A stretch of 64,000 nt of DNA from Stomorhina lunata (Eukaryota > Arthropoda > Insecta > Diptera > Rhiniidae), in assembly GCA_933228675.1 (NCBI GenBank), contig OW121741.1, positions 53,983,186 through 54,047,185 of the forward strand, given 5' to 3'. The stretch's first letter is position 1; every line of letters begins with the position of its first letter. Positions 11,753-23,146 of this stretch are shown here, piece after piece. The notes beneath the pieces were generated by a model, which was not told the origin of the DNA, searched no databases, and saw only the letters and a program-made list of their open reading frames with translations. A program made the position numbers and the translations under genes.

Positions 11753-12448
11753 ATAAGGATTAGACTTATTTGTTTATACCAGCCACAAGCAAAATGATAC
11801 TTTTGTATGTTAGTTTAAAAGAACACGTACAAAATGAGAATTGACATGTTACATTTGTTTAATTTTACTGAAAATAACAGTAATTATTTTTAATAAAAAT
11901 GGCTTTCAAATATCTAAGATTTGTGTTTTAATATTTAAGGTAATATGTAAAGGAAACAGACTAGCTTTAAATGTTTTGTTTTATCACAAAAACACAATGC
12001 AAAGATGGCTTAAAAGTAAATTCATGTACCTATAAATATACTATCTAATAAAAATTTATTTGAGCTCGAGGTGATGTCACTCACAGCTCCAGTCAATACA
12101 AATTATCATCTAATTAAATCTCAAATAGTATAATGTTTTAAAATAAAACTATCTTGAAGGATGATTGTGAGGAAGCATCGCTCAGTCTAGACCTTTATAT
12201 AACTTTCAAATATATTCAAGAATCAAGTGTATAAAGGAATTATCGGGGTCTAATCCAACCTTAGAATTTTTGTCATAAGAATATAAAAACCAATTGATTT
12301 TATCAACAAGGACATAACACTTGTGGCTATGTAGTTTAATTCAAATTTATTCTATTTTTAGAGTTATAAAATAGGGCAATATTGTAAATGGTTAAAATGT
12401 AATATTTTTAAACTACAAAAGTATTGCGTGAAAGTTTTGGTGGGTAAA
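11753..12448. other. 3' flank of the PAP2 pseudogene, no gene
   Basis: AT-rich sequence present in all three units (29347 and 60920 onward). It probably includes the old 3' UTR, with an AATAAA near 12047. A 64-codon open frame at 11841 is not convincing. The right end (12345-12448) is part of a locally duplicated stretch that recurs at 13388-13495. Confidence 0.6.
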
Positions 12449-13315
12449 TTTTTTTTATTAAAGTTTTATTTGCAATCTATTTTACAAATTGTTACAAATT
12501 ACTTAGATATTAAGTTCCAATGAACTTAACAACCAAAAATATACAAATAGTGAGATTAAATATAATATACAATATTCACATAATTACATTTGTTATATTC
12601 TAAAGGGTAGGTCAAGAACATGAAACCTTTTTAATCTTTTTATTTCTTCAGTATCATCTAATAAGTTAATTGCTAATATATTGATGTGATTACTGAGTCT
12701 GTTAAGATACCTTTCACTAAATTCTTTAATTTCGTCTTTAACTTTTGCTATTTTAAGATCTTTGTGGATATTATTGTTAGTTACAAACCAGGGTGCGTGA
12801 GTGACCAATCTTAAAGTTTTCGATTGATATCTCTGTAAAATTTCAATGTTAGAGTTGCTAGTGGTTCCCCAAAGCTGAATCCCGTATGTCCATATCGGTT
12901 TAAGGATAGATTTATATAGCAGAACTTTGTTTTCCAGACTTAATTCAGACTTTGGTCCTAGCAGCCAATACATCTTTCTAGTTTTTAAATTTAACTGTTC
13001 ACGTTTTTTAAATATATGTTGCTTCCATGTTAATCTTCGATCTAGATGAAGGCCTAAATATTTTACGGTCGAACTTTTTGGAATAACGGACCCATTCAAA
13101 TATACTGATGCGCAATCATTTTTTCTTAATGTAAAAGTCACATGGACTGATTTTGTCGTATTTACTTTAATATTCCATTTCAGTAACCAGTCCTGTATAA
13201 GATTTAATTGATTTTGTACCAATTCAGAAGCTATAACTGGAGATTGATTTGCACCTAATATTGCAGTATCATCAGCATAAGTAGCAGAAGTTACGTTATC
13301 TATTGCTGGCATATC
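12449..13315 (-). mobile_element. 5'-truncated jockey-type LINE
   Basis: An 867 bp minus-strand LINE fragment bounded by an 8-bp target duplication tgggtaaa (12441-12448 and 13316-13323). The T-rich left edge is the 3' tail. It is absent from the sister units at 30050 and 61630, which give the empty site. The 5' end lies within the reverse transcriptase domain, as expected for target-primed reverse transcription that stopped early. Confidence 0.9.
12593..13315 (-). pseudogene. Jockey ORF2 C-terminal part (reverse transcriptase end)
   Basis: On the minus strand the frame begins just before the reverse transcriptase catalytic motif (TYADDTAIL). It continues through the thumb region (KYLGLHLDRRLTWKQHI) to the jockey C-terminal end (HVLDLPFRI). 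The first few codons of the open frame, up to 13330, come from flanking DNA. The endonuclease and most of the reverse transcriptase are missing, so the copy cannot move by itself. It is clearly related to, but diverged from, the full-length jockey at 15673-19890. Confidence 0.9.
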
Positions 13316-14295
13316 TGGGTAAAATAACAAATTTTTGATATTGCGTATTTTAATATTTGAAATTTACATGTGTTAGTTATCCATCATTAAATTTATTCTA
13401 TTTTTAGAGTTATAAAATAGGGCAATATTGTAAATGGTTAAAATGTAATATTTTTAAACTACAAAAGTATTGCGTGAAAGTTTTGGTGGGTAAAATAACA
13501 AATTTTTGATATTGCGTATTTTAAAATGTTTTAATATTTGAAATTTACATGTGTTAGTTTGATCTTAGTTATTAATATTTTATTAAATTCTAATGTTCAT
13601 AAGTCCTTCTGATTTAAACAAAACTTATTCGGAAGTTGTAACAATTAGAATTTTGGATTTAACTTTTTTGTTTAATTAAGCTCATTTTTTAAATTAATAA
13701 TTTTGTGTCCGCATTTTATGTCCCTTGATTATATTATGATTTTAGTACAAATAGGTATGTGACTTTGGAATATATCATGACAAGAATCCACCCCAAAATA
13801 CTGTTAGCTAGCAGAACAAAGGCGTTTTTCATTGGCCAAAACTCTGTAACTTTTTAACTATTAAAGATTTTTTAGTAGTTCTTTTTTTAATCAATAGATA
13901 ACATCTGTAGCTTTTTCGAGTGTAGGTTTTATTAAGATAGGTACAGTGGTTCTTAAGAAATTTAAGCATGAAATTCAATTTTCGATGTTTTTCTTTTTTA
14001 TTTTGTTTCAAATCTGCCAACTAATTTTTGACCCACTTCCTCCTAACCGATTTGGGCCACAAGTCGACCTTGGATAGCAATTTAATATTTTGTTATCCTT
14101 AGGGTGTCCCCTTTCTCGTTGAGGTATTTATAGTATTTTTATTAGGGTGGCTCAAATTTTAATTTATGCTTAATAATACTTACATATTACCTAGTTTTTT
14201 TTTAATAAAAGAGTAACTTAATTTTTCTTTAAATATATATTTATTTGTAGTCATAAATAGATTGTAGATAAATAAAATAATATATATAATATATA
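13316..14295. other. Unit flank with a local duplication, no gene
   Basis: Bases 13388-13495 repeat 12345-12448 (tttattctatttttagag... to ...ttttggtgggtaaa), so about 190 bp of the unit is tandemly duplicated around the jockey fragment. The rest matches 30100-30322 plus 38963-39500, and 61680-62433. No gene is recognised. A 63-codon minus frame near 13829 is a low-complexity artefact. Confidence 0.6.
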
Positions 14296-14596
14296 ATTCC
14301 CCGGTAACATTCCAATTGGAACAAGGGGTACTTCTCTCAGACAATGAGCTGCATCCGATTCTATTTTTAGACTCATTGAAAGGGACCTACGTTTTAACGC
14401 CGGCTCTGAACGGCAAATGCATTAGTTAGAGAAGTTTTACATAGCCTAATACTCAATAACCAGTGGCTAGCTGAGTTATGAGGTAAACCGTCGCTTTTTT
14501 GAAAATTTATTTTTTCAAGTGAGTCTGGCCAGGGATCGAACTTGGGCCTCTGGTATGCTAGGCGGATGACTAACCTGCTATACCACGGCGGTTCAC
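14296..14596 (-). repeat. tRNA-derived SINE-like element, copy 1
   Basis: Read on the minus strand, 14595-14520 resembles a tRNA gene. An A-box-like TGGTATAGCAGG (14585-14574) is followed 31 bases later by a B-box GTTCGATCCC (near 14542-14533). About 220 bp of unrelated body follows, ending near attccccggtaac and an AT-rich tail. This head-body-tail layout fits a tRNA-derived SINE with an internal pol III promoter. Anticodon stem pairing is poor, so it is not a working tRNA. The tail limit is uncertain. Further copies are at 39505 and 62434. Confidence 0.65.
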
Positions 14597-14903
14597 AAAT
14601 AATATTTAATATTAATATTTGTATACTTTATTGCACTAAAATGTTAAATGCAAATTGTAATTATTGTTTAATTGGCTGGAATATTTCTTGTAAATATTCA
14701 GTGAATAAATTTAGGAAGTTTTATTAAATGTCATAAAAGACCACTTATAATAATTTTTAGGTATAATAAAACCCTTTAACGCTGATGAGTAACAGGTTAG
14801 GTAACATTCCTTAAAAAATAGAAAATTTTAACTGTTAAAATTCATTCTGTACTTTACTGAAAGAAATTTTAAAGGTTTTTTCCCTATAATTTTTAGCAAA
14901 AAA
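14597..14903. other. Unit flank, no gene
   Basis: About 300 bp of AT-rich DNA, shared with 62736-63069 and missing from the middle unit (between 39840 and 54109). No gene is seen. Confidence 0.6.
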
Positions 14904-15672
14904 ATTTCAAAATTCTTTGAAAAATTCCCTGAAAAATTCAGGGAAGTTTTTTTAAGATAAATTTGAATAAAAATTTAAACCACTAATAACTTTCCTCTTA
15001 TTGAAATAACTGTTTGCAATTTGTATTTATGACAGTGAATGATTTCTTAAGTAATTTTACTAGCAATTTTGATAGAATTTTGCTTGTAAAAATGTTGAGT
15101 ATTTTCATTAAAATAAAAAAAGTGTTCTACGGGCGGGTCCGGGCGGGTGCAAAAGTATATATAGGCTTAAAGGGAACACTCTTGGCTTTCTTTAGGTGGT
15201 TTCGATTTTTGTTTCCATTTTTCCCTTTAAAAGTTATACACTACTAAACTTGAAATTTTATGAGTATATGGTGATTTTAAATTTATTACATTACATTACA
15301 TTACATTTATTATATTATTAAATTATACAGGGTGCGCAAATACCATTTGTTAAAACCAACAGTCCACCCAACATAACAAAAAAAAACCGCAGCCCATTAG
15401 CATTAATAGTTTTCAAGAAATTGTAATTAATATGAGATCAAAAATTACAATTTTTCTTTCATTTCTAAATTAACTAAAATTCCTTGTCTTTAGCAGCATG
15501 CCACTCCCACTACTGAGAATATTTTGACCAAATTTTTTGGTCACCTTAGTTTTGATATGTTTTCTTTCTGATGATATAAAAATTTAAAAATGTCAACAAA
15601 AAATATAGGTTTTGGCCAATGAAATTTGATTCTGAACCACCGTGCGTCGTATATCCCATAATAATATATATA
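14904..15672. repeat. Unit segment S (long form, copy 1)
   Basis: This segment starts near the hairpin TTCCCTGAA/TTCAGGGAA. It contains the GC-box/TATA stretch (15131-15163), then tacagggtgcgcaaatacc and a pentamer run (ttaca)n near 15290. It ends in taataatatatata, the target site of the jockey LINE that follows. A 77-codon plus frame at 15014 recurs in the other copies but is AT-rich and unconvincing. Confidence 0.75.
15131..15165 (+). promoter_or_regulatory. Candidate core promoter (GC boxes plus TATA-like)
   Basis: Two GGGCGGG boxes (15131-15147) stand out in AT-rich surroundings and are followed 9 bases later by TATATATA (15156-15163). The arrangement recurs at 54290-54325 and 63297-63330. 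It is deleted in the short copies near 3125 and 5620, where the boxes join directly to tttccatttt. No transcript is shown by the sequence, and activity is inference. Confidence 0.3.
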
Positions 15673-15854
15673 TTTTTTTTTTTTTTTATTCTTTATTGTT
15701 TGCAATCTATCTAATGATAATAAGCAACATTTTTAACAATAATTTTGATAATTAGCCTTAACATTGAGTATATTACATCATTATGTAATATCACTATATA
15801 AACTTAAAAGATTATGTAATTTAAAAATACGGTGAATGCATTTGTCATTTCTTC

Positions 15855-18534
15855 TTAACTTCTAAATGGTAGATCTAACACATGAGATCTTTTTAACCTT
15901 CTGGTTTCGGAACTATCATCTAATAAGCAAATGGCCAGTATATTATCATGATTACTTAGTCTGTCTAAATATTTTTCAGTGAATCGTTTAATTTCGTCCA
16001 TTATTTTTGGTACCTGGAGATCATTATGTATAATGTCATTTGTAACGTACCATGGTGAATCTAATATAGTACGCAATGTCTTCGATTGAAATCGTTGGAG
16101 TATTTCGATGTTCGAATTTTTTGCGGTTCCCCATAGGTGAATGCCGTATAACCACACAGGTTTTAGAATTGACTTGTAAAGTAGTAGTTTATTTTCTGTA
16201 CTAAGCTGTGATTTAGGACGGAGAAGCCAATACAATTTTTTAAATTTATAATTGAGCTGATGTCTTTTGTTTTTAATATGGGCCTTCCAAGTGAGTCTTC
16301 TATCTATATGTAATCCTAGATATTTAATACAGTTTGTGTGGGGAATTATTGCCTATTTTTACCGGTGCACAATCTCCCTTTCTGAGCGCAAATGTAATAT
16401 GTAGAGATTTGCTGCAATTTATTTTTATGTTCCATTTGACCGACCAATTATAAAAGGTATTTAGATAGTTTTGTACAATATGAGATGCACTAGCACTCGA
16501 ATCACTGGAGGCTAAAATTGCTGTGTCATCAGCATACGTGGCTACAAGAACATTGTTGTTAGTGGGAAGGTCTGAGGTGTATATTGTATATAGAATGGGA
16601 CCAAGTACGCTACCCTGAGGAACTCCAGACTTGATTTGAAGAAAATCGGAGAAACTGTTGTTGTGCTTAACAAAAAAGAATCGATCTGACAAATAAGACC
16701 TTAGAAGTAAATAATAGGGTGTTGGTAAAAATTTCTTTAGCTTGTACAGTAATCCGGGATGCCACACACGATCGAAAGCCTGTTGAACATCCAAAAATAC
16801 CGCAGAGCAGTATTTTTTATTCTCCAGAGCTTCCGTGATATAATGTACAATTCTATGACATTGTTCAGGTGTTACATGCTTGTGGCGGAAGCCGAATTGG
16901 TGATCTGGAATAATGTTAACCTTTTCAACAAGAGGCGACAATCTACCGACAAATATTCGTTCGAATATTTTCGAGAAAGTCGCCAACAAGCTAATAGGCC
17001 TGTAAGATGATACGAGATTTTCGGGTTTATTTGCCTTGTGTATCATAATTACCATTGCACATTTCCACTGTGATGGGAAGTAACTAAGCCTTAATATTGC
17101 ATTAAAAATGTATGTTAAAAATAAAACACCTTTTTTTGGTAGATGCCTTAGCATGTAACTATTAACTTGGTCATATCCAGGCGATTTTTTTGTATTAAGA
17201 TGATCAATTTCATTTTGTACTTCCCTTGGAGTTACTGGCTTAATAGGTAAGTCCATTTGGCATGGAGATTCAATATACTTTATTATGTCCTCTTCATCCT
17301 TAGATCCAGAATTAAAGTTGAATGGTTTAAATACTTCTTCTAGGTAGGTTGAAAATATGGAAGCTTTGTCTGAATCAGATTTATGCCATTTATTATGTTC
17401 ATCTTTTATTGGTGGGTCTTTTTTCTGAGGCCTTTTTATATTTTTTGTGATTTTCCATAGATTATGATCATTATTGTTGTTCGGATTTAACTTTCTTAAG
17501 TAACTTTCTATGGATTTATTGTTAAAATTTTTTATTGTTTCTGTTAATTGCTTTGTGACAATGTTTAGATTCCTTTTATCTAGTGGATGATGCGTCTCTT
17601 GCCATTTTTTGCGTAGTTTTCTTTTTTTAGCAATTAGAGCTTTGATTTCTGTTGATATTATAAATTTGTTAGGGTTCCATGATGTATTTCTAGGCGTGGA
17701 AATATATGAAGCTTCACGTAATAGCTGTGTAAAGTACTCAATGTTATCGTCTATGTCAGAACCCGTTTTTAGAGCAACTTTGAGATTAATATTGTTTTCT
17801 ATCCAGTACTTATAAGACTCTATATCTGTTTTGTGCGAGAACGAACTCATGTTAGCATAACATAATGTAGTGCTGTAGGTGAGAAGTATTGGAGAGTGGT
17901 CGGAGCTCAGATCAAAGTTATCCAGAACATCTAAATGATGTCTGGGGATGCCACTGTAAACAACAAAATCAAGAAGATCTGGCCTTTTTCGTGGATCTGT
18001 AGGCCAGTATGTGGGTTTTCCAGTTGAAATCACAGAGTAATTACGATTTTGTATACATTTATAAAGTTCCCTCCCCTTAGGATTTGTTGACCTTGAGCCC
18101 CACCAAGGATGTTTTGAGTTGAAATCTCCACCGACTAAAAATTTTGAACCAAATTTAATAAAGTATTGTTGAAATTCTTGATCTTTAAGATTAAAACGAG
18201 GAGGAAAATATACGGCTGCGATCGTTACGGGAGATCCATTAAAACTAACGGAGATTATGGTAGATTGTAAAGATTGTTCCCGGATTTCCTCAAGAATGCT
18301 AAAAGGTATAACTGATCTTATAAGTATAGCAGTGCCACCATGTGCTGAGTTATCAGGGTGATTAGTATTGATTATTTTGTAATCTCTAATATTAAAATAA
18401 GATTTATTGGTGAAATGAGTCTCAGATATAAGCATTATATCTATTTTGTTGTCGTTGAGGAAAACTTCGACTTCTTGTTTGTGGTTTAGCAAACCATTGG
18501 CGTTCCATATTGCAAACCTAAGATCTATTTGCAT
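15855..18534 (-). pseudogene. Jockey ORF2 (endonuclease and reverse transcriptase) with one frameshift
   Basis: The first part (18534-16324, 736 codons) has an APE-type endonuclease (FAIWNANGLL at the start; GGDFNSKHPWWGS near residue 136; SDHSPILL near 213). A reverse transcriptase follows (SSYRPISLLATF near 510; AVFLDVQQAFDRVWH near 575; SGVPQGSVLGP near 635; YADD at 667-670). After KGDCAPVKIG the frame is lost by a small indel near 16345. Similarity continues in another frame through 16235-15855 to the typical end HVLDLPFRS. The endonuclease would nick target DNA and the reverse transcriptase would copy the element RNA. With the frameshift this copy should be inactive unless the indel is a sequencing error. 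Confidence 0.93.
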
Positions 18535-19685
18535 AGTTTAGAAACTAAAAGAGTTATCATCTGAAGAAGGGTGTTTGTTTGTTCAATTTGTTTATGAATT
18601 AATGACTCTAGCTTTTCAAATGAACTAGTATTTGTTTTAACAGCATCAGCGTACGAGGTAGTGTTTTTATTTTGACTATAATTAGTTTGATTTTGACTTA
18701 GTTGTGGATATTCATTTTGTGAAAAAATATATTGATTGTTTTTATGCAAATGATGTGGGATATTTGAATTAGTATCTCTTTTTCCTTTTAACGTACGTTG
18801 GTATACTCTACAGCCACGATAATTGGCAGGATGGTTTTCATTACAATTAGAACAAGTCGCAGGCATATCTCTGTTTTTCTGGCATTCAGCTGTGGGGTGA
18901 TCTTTACCGCATTTGACGCACCGGAATGGTTTGGAGCAATATGATTTTGTATGACCGAATTCCTGACATCTATAACATTGGACTAATTCCTTAACCTTGC
19001 GTGGCGGTTCAATATGAACAATAGCATTGCTTATTGATTTTATATCATATACCTTTTTGTTTTCATCATTTGGTTCAAGATCAACGAAGAATAGAGGTAA
19101 AGGATTTTTTGTAATTCTACTGCAGATATTTATAATATTTCTAACTTTATGACCTTTTGATTCAAAAGCAGTTTTAATTTGTTCTTCTGGGGTGGAGTGG
19201 TGCAAATGTTTAACAACTACTCTAAAAGCTCTTTCAGTTTTAAGTTGATATGTATGAAATTTTATGTCTTTACTTTTACAATATTCGACTAATTTTTTGT
19301 AAGTCTCTACAGTTTTAGTCATCACTTTAACTTGATTATCTTTAAGAGTTTTGAACGAAAAATCTGTTGTTTGAATTATTTTAGAAAAGCTTTTTATCAT
19401 ATTTGTAATATTGTCGACATCGGGTATGAAGATTGGAGGTGGCTTTGGCATTGATGTTGTGGTTGGTGTTGTGTTTGATGTTGTGATATTTTCTTCCTCT
19501 TCATCACTCATAAAGTCACTCAGAGCTTCAAACATGTTGTTACTGGTAGATGGGAAATCTTCGTTCGGTGCTCTCTTTTTGTTTACTTGAGTTGGAGGAG
19601 ATCTTGAAATGTTTCGTTTATTAGAGTTATATACCTGCCAGTCAGCATCACTCTCACTCTCCTCAGTTTCACTTAAATTGACCAT
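18525..19685 (-). CDS. Jockey ORF1, Gag-like nucleic-acid-binding protein
   Basis: A 386-residue protein that packages LINE RNA. It has an acidic, Ser/Thr-rich N-terminus and a central RNA-binding-like region (about residues 145-215, RAFRVVVKHLHHSTPEEQIK). Three zinc knuckles follow near residues 238-295: CYRCQEFGHTKSYC, CVKCGKDHPTAEC and CSNCNENHPANYRGC. The C-terminus is Asn/Gln-rich. This order is typical of jockey-clade ORF1. The frame is intact from its ATG to the stop, which overlaps the ORF2 start by about 10 bases and suggests coupled translation of ORF2. Confidence 0.93.
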   Translation of the reverse strand: MVNLSETEESESDADWQVYNSNKRNISRSPPTQVNKKRAPNEDFPSTSNNMFEALSDFMSDEEEENITTSNTTPTTTSMPKPPPIFIPDVDNITNMIKSFSKIIQTTDFSFKTLKDNQVKVMTKTVETYKKLVEYCKSKDIKFHTYQLKTERAFRVVVKHLHHSTPEEQIKTAFESKGHKVRNIINICSRITKNPLPLFFVDLEPNDENKKVYDIKSISNAIVHIEPPRKVKELVQCYRCQEFGHTKSYCSKPFRCVKCGKDHPTAECQKNRDMPATCSNCNENHPANYRGCRVYQRTLKGKRDTNSNIPHHLHKNNQYIFSQNEYPQLSQNQTNYSQNKNTTSYADAVKTNTSSFEKLESLIHKQIEQTNTLLQMITLLVSKLCK

Positions 19686-19904
19686 TCTGTTGCTAAGCAG
19701 AGTGTCACTTTTGCATAAAATATTTTGTTATATTGTTTTTATTTTCGAGCTATTTATAAACTGTTATGAATTTGTGGTATTCAAATATTAAAATAGTTAG
19801 TGTAATACTATGTGCATTAAAGAATACACGTTTGGTTATTCTTCCGCCGGTAATTGTTACAACTTAACTCACTGATAGAAAAAATTTGAGTAATAATATA
19901 TATA

Positions 19905-20160
19905 AGTTGATTTATTTAACCATCACATCACATACAAAACACCCTGTAAGTCTTTAACTTGATACGCCCCTGAACCTATCCTTACGGATAACGGTGGTTT
20001 TATTTGTACATTCCATAATTTGGCGCCCAAAGTGGGGCAATAGGATTCAGATATTTATTAATCCCATTAAAACTAGCTAATTTATACACACAAAAGAATT
20101 GCAAAGAAAAACTATAAACTTGATAGATGATTCTATTTAAAATAGGTTTTTAACATTTTT
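19905..20160 (+). repeat. LTR end plus tRNA-Lys primer-binding-site remnant (copy 1)
   Basis: The sequence up to ccataatt looks like the end of an LTR (U5). It is followed at 20021 by TGGCGCCCAAAGTGGGGC, close to the complement of a tRNA-Lys 3' end, which is the usual retrotransposon primer site. A short leader follows to about 20160 and then the unit segment resumes. The rest of the element is gone. The same fragment is at 54820-55095, and the LTR part alone is at 63815-63940, so it belongs to the duplicated unit. Confidence 0.6.
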
Positions 20161-22006
20161 CGGAATTTCGTCAATGGTATGATATTTGTTTTTTTAATCT
20201 ATATATATAAAACTCTAACATGACTAACTCATCATCGCCCAGCTTAAACGGCTAAAGGTAGAGAGCTGAAATTTTGACAGCGGGTACCTTTTTTTGAAGT
20301 ATAGTTCCACTAAGAAGGGATTTTTGGAAATTCGGCCTCTAAGGGGGTAAAAAAGGGAAATGTTAGTAATGCTGTATCTCCAGAAGTAAACGTCATAGGC
20401 CCAAAATTGAAATTGCGTTGGGATCAGCTACAAAAATAAGTAGACAAGTATTTGGTACTTTTTAGGAGATGAGATAAATAGGAGGTAAAAAGGGTAAAAA
20501 TAAAATGTTGGTACTTTTTTAACCCATGTGTATCTTTTGAACAAATCAACAGAGTAACAAAATTCAAAACGGAGCCGGTAAACAAAAAAAATATCAGACA
20601 CGTGTTTGGTACTTTTTTATTCAGGGTTCAAAAAGGGGTAAAAGTGGGGAAAAATTTTTGGGTAGGTCCATTTTTCTTTTTCTTTGTATTTCACTTGAAC
20701 CAATAAAGCTGGAAATAAAATTTATAGGGAGGTCGATTGCCAAGCACAAAATATCAAACACGTGTATGGTACTTTTTTCAATTAAAAGGGTAAAAAAGGG
20801 CAAAATCGGTAACATTATATCTTCTTAACCAAAAGCGATAGAAGCGAAGATTAAATTGGTTTGAGATTAGCACTAAACATTAAGAGACACGTCTTCGGTA
20901 CTTTTTTAAAAATCGGCCGCCTAGCGGGCAAAACATCTATGAAACCAACATAGACAGAAACAAAGTTGAAATTGGATTTGAATCGGCTAGAAAAATAAGG
21001 GGACACGTATTTGGTACTTTTTTGCAAATGGCACTAATAAGAGTAAAAAAGTGTAAAAACTATATTTTGGTACTTTATTTAACCCATATGTATCTTTTGA
21101 ACTAATAAACATAGAAACATAATTTTTATCGCAACCGATAGATATTAAAAAATAATTAAACACGTTTTGGTACTTTTGCGATTAAAGGGGTACAAAAGGG
21201 TAAAAAAGGGAAAATATTCAAGGGTAGGTTTTTTGGTTTTTAGCCATGGATATCTTTTAGGATAATGAAGCCAGAAGCCAGAACATATTGACTGGTCGAT
21301 GGACATTGAAAAAAAAATAAACTACGAGTTTGGTACTTTTTTTTTAATTTTGGGGGTAAAAATCTGTAAAGTATATCTTCTAAACCAAAAGTGATAGAAA
21401 CAAACACTAAATTGGTCTGAGATCGGCACTTAAAACCAAGGGACACGTATTCGGTACTTTTTTGAAATTCAACTTCTTAGATGGTAGAAAAGGGAGAAAT
21501 TAGTAACATCATATCTCCGAAACCAACAGACAGAAACAAAGTTGAAATTGGATTTGAATCGGCTAGGAAAATAAGAAGACACGTGTTTGGTACTTTTTTG
21601 AAAATGGCACTAACAAGGATAAAAAAGGGTAAAAACTTTATTTTGGTACTTTTTTAACCCATATGTATATTTTAAAGTAATAAACATAGGAACATATTTT
21701 ATATCGCAACCGATAGATATAAAAAAAGAATTAAATACGTATTTGGTACTTTTGCGCTTAATACCCCATTTAAAAAAAAGGTAAAAAAGGGAAAATTTTC
21801 AATTGTAGGTTTTTTGGTTTTTAGCTGTGGATATCTTTTAGGCTAATGATTTATTGACTGGTCGATTGACATTGAAAAAATAAAATACATTTTTGGTACT
21901 TTTTTTAATTTTGGGGGTAACAATATATCTTCTAAACCAAAAGTTATAGAAACAAAAACTAAATTAGCCTCAGATCAGCAGTAATTAAGGGACACTGTGG
22001 TAAATA

Positions 22007-23146
22007 GTGGAGGACTTCAATAAAGCATTTAAATGCATTAACAAAAAACGGACAATAAAGGAAGAAACACTAAATAAACACATAAAAACACTAATAGAAA
22101 CATACAACACTATCAGAGTTATCTTACATGGACACTATCATTTATATACAACAGAACACAAAAATAAGGCTAATGAAATTTTTTTTAAGTTAAGAGATAA
22201 ACTTTTAAAAATATTTCATTTATATAAAATTAACATTAAAGTCCCACTAAATTTTAACAAAGAGGTCACTGAAGAAATAACAGAAACAGACGAAAGTGAT
22301 AGTGAAGAAACGAAAAATAAAAGAACTTCCACCATGCCACGAACAGAAGATGAAGTTATAGACAAAACTACAAAAATTGTGCCTGTATTTGATGGTAACG
22401 TCAATGAGCTACAAAGTTTTGTAGATGCCTTAGCTCTGATTGACAAAATCAAGGATGGACATGAGACAGTTGCAATAGAAGTAATAAAAACCAAATTAAG
22501 GGGACATGCAAGGAATGTTATTACAAATGAAACTACTATAGAAGCAATTAAAGTAAAATTACAATCATCCATAAAAGGAGAGTCGTCTGAGCTACTATGT
22601 TCGAAACTAATGAACATAAAACAGCAGTCCAAATCGGCCACAGTATATGCGGAAGAAATTCAAGAAATTACTAAGAGACTAGGTGGGGCATATATTCGAG
22701 AAGGCTACCCACAGGAAATTGCAGAAAAATTAATTCGACAAAATGCTGCCAAAGCGATTTCCAAAAATGCCACAAGTGATGAGGTAAAACTCATCATAAA
22801 GACAGGCAATTTTAATTCTTTAAACGACGTCGTTTCCAAATTTATAGAAGCCAGTACTGAGGCTTCTGTTTCTAATTCTTCAGTTTTCTATTTTAAGCAA
22901 CGAGGTCCTACCAATATGAACTACAGAAATAGTGGTTTCAATAATAATCGCGGGCGTGGTCAAAATTGGCGTAGAAATAACAATTCTAGGAACTATAGTA
23001 ATAATTATAGACCACGCGAAAACCAGGGTAATAGTTATCGACATCAATCCCATCAACCTCAAAATAGAGGGCATGTAAGATTGACTCAGGGGGATTCGGA
23101 AAACGAGAATTCCCCCCAAGGCACGGGGGGTCAGTATCAAAATTAA
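22007..23146 (+). pseudogene. Gypsy Gag, start codon lost
   Basis: The frame is open for about 379 residues, but the in-frame first codon is GTG and a TAA lies just upstream, because the deletion of the 5' LTR and leader removed the proper start. The protein has a charged N-terminal helix-rich part and an acidic stretch near 90-105. A Ty3-type capsid region follows (VPVFDGNVNELQSFVDAL near 130), and the Arg/Asn/Gly-rich tail (RGRGQNWRRNNNSRNY) replaces zinc knuckles. Gag would form the particle shell. Pol lies in the -1 frame; a run of six G followed by T at 23125-23131 in the overlap is a possible slippery site. Confidence 0.85.

Larger units (their letters stand above)
15673..19890 (-). mobile_element. 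Full-length jockey-type LINE
   Basis: A 4.2 kb minus-strand LINE flanked by a 14-bp target duplication taataatatatata (15659-15672 and 19891-19904). The left edge is a T run (3' tail). ORF1 and ORF2 are both present with a 5' leader, so it is full length. One frameshift breaks ORF2. Sister sites at 54815 and 63815 are empty, so insertion followed the unit duplication. Confidence 0.95.

Noticed and set aside
11841..12035. 64-codon open frame after the PAP2 pseudogene, also at 29435 and 61001
   Set aside because: Conserved only because the whole unit is duplicated; the N-terminal part differs between copies through indels and it has no recognisable features.
14520..14596. Functional tRNA gene
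   Set aside because: Promoter boxes are good, but the anticodon stem does not pair and an unrelated body follows; a SINE head or pseudogene is more likely.
15014..15247. 77-codon plus-strand frame (also at 54170 and 63179)
   Set aside because: Same length in all three because the unit is duplicated; shortened in the units near 3015 and 5500 by a deletion, AT-rich, and no domain recognised.
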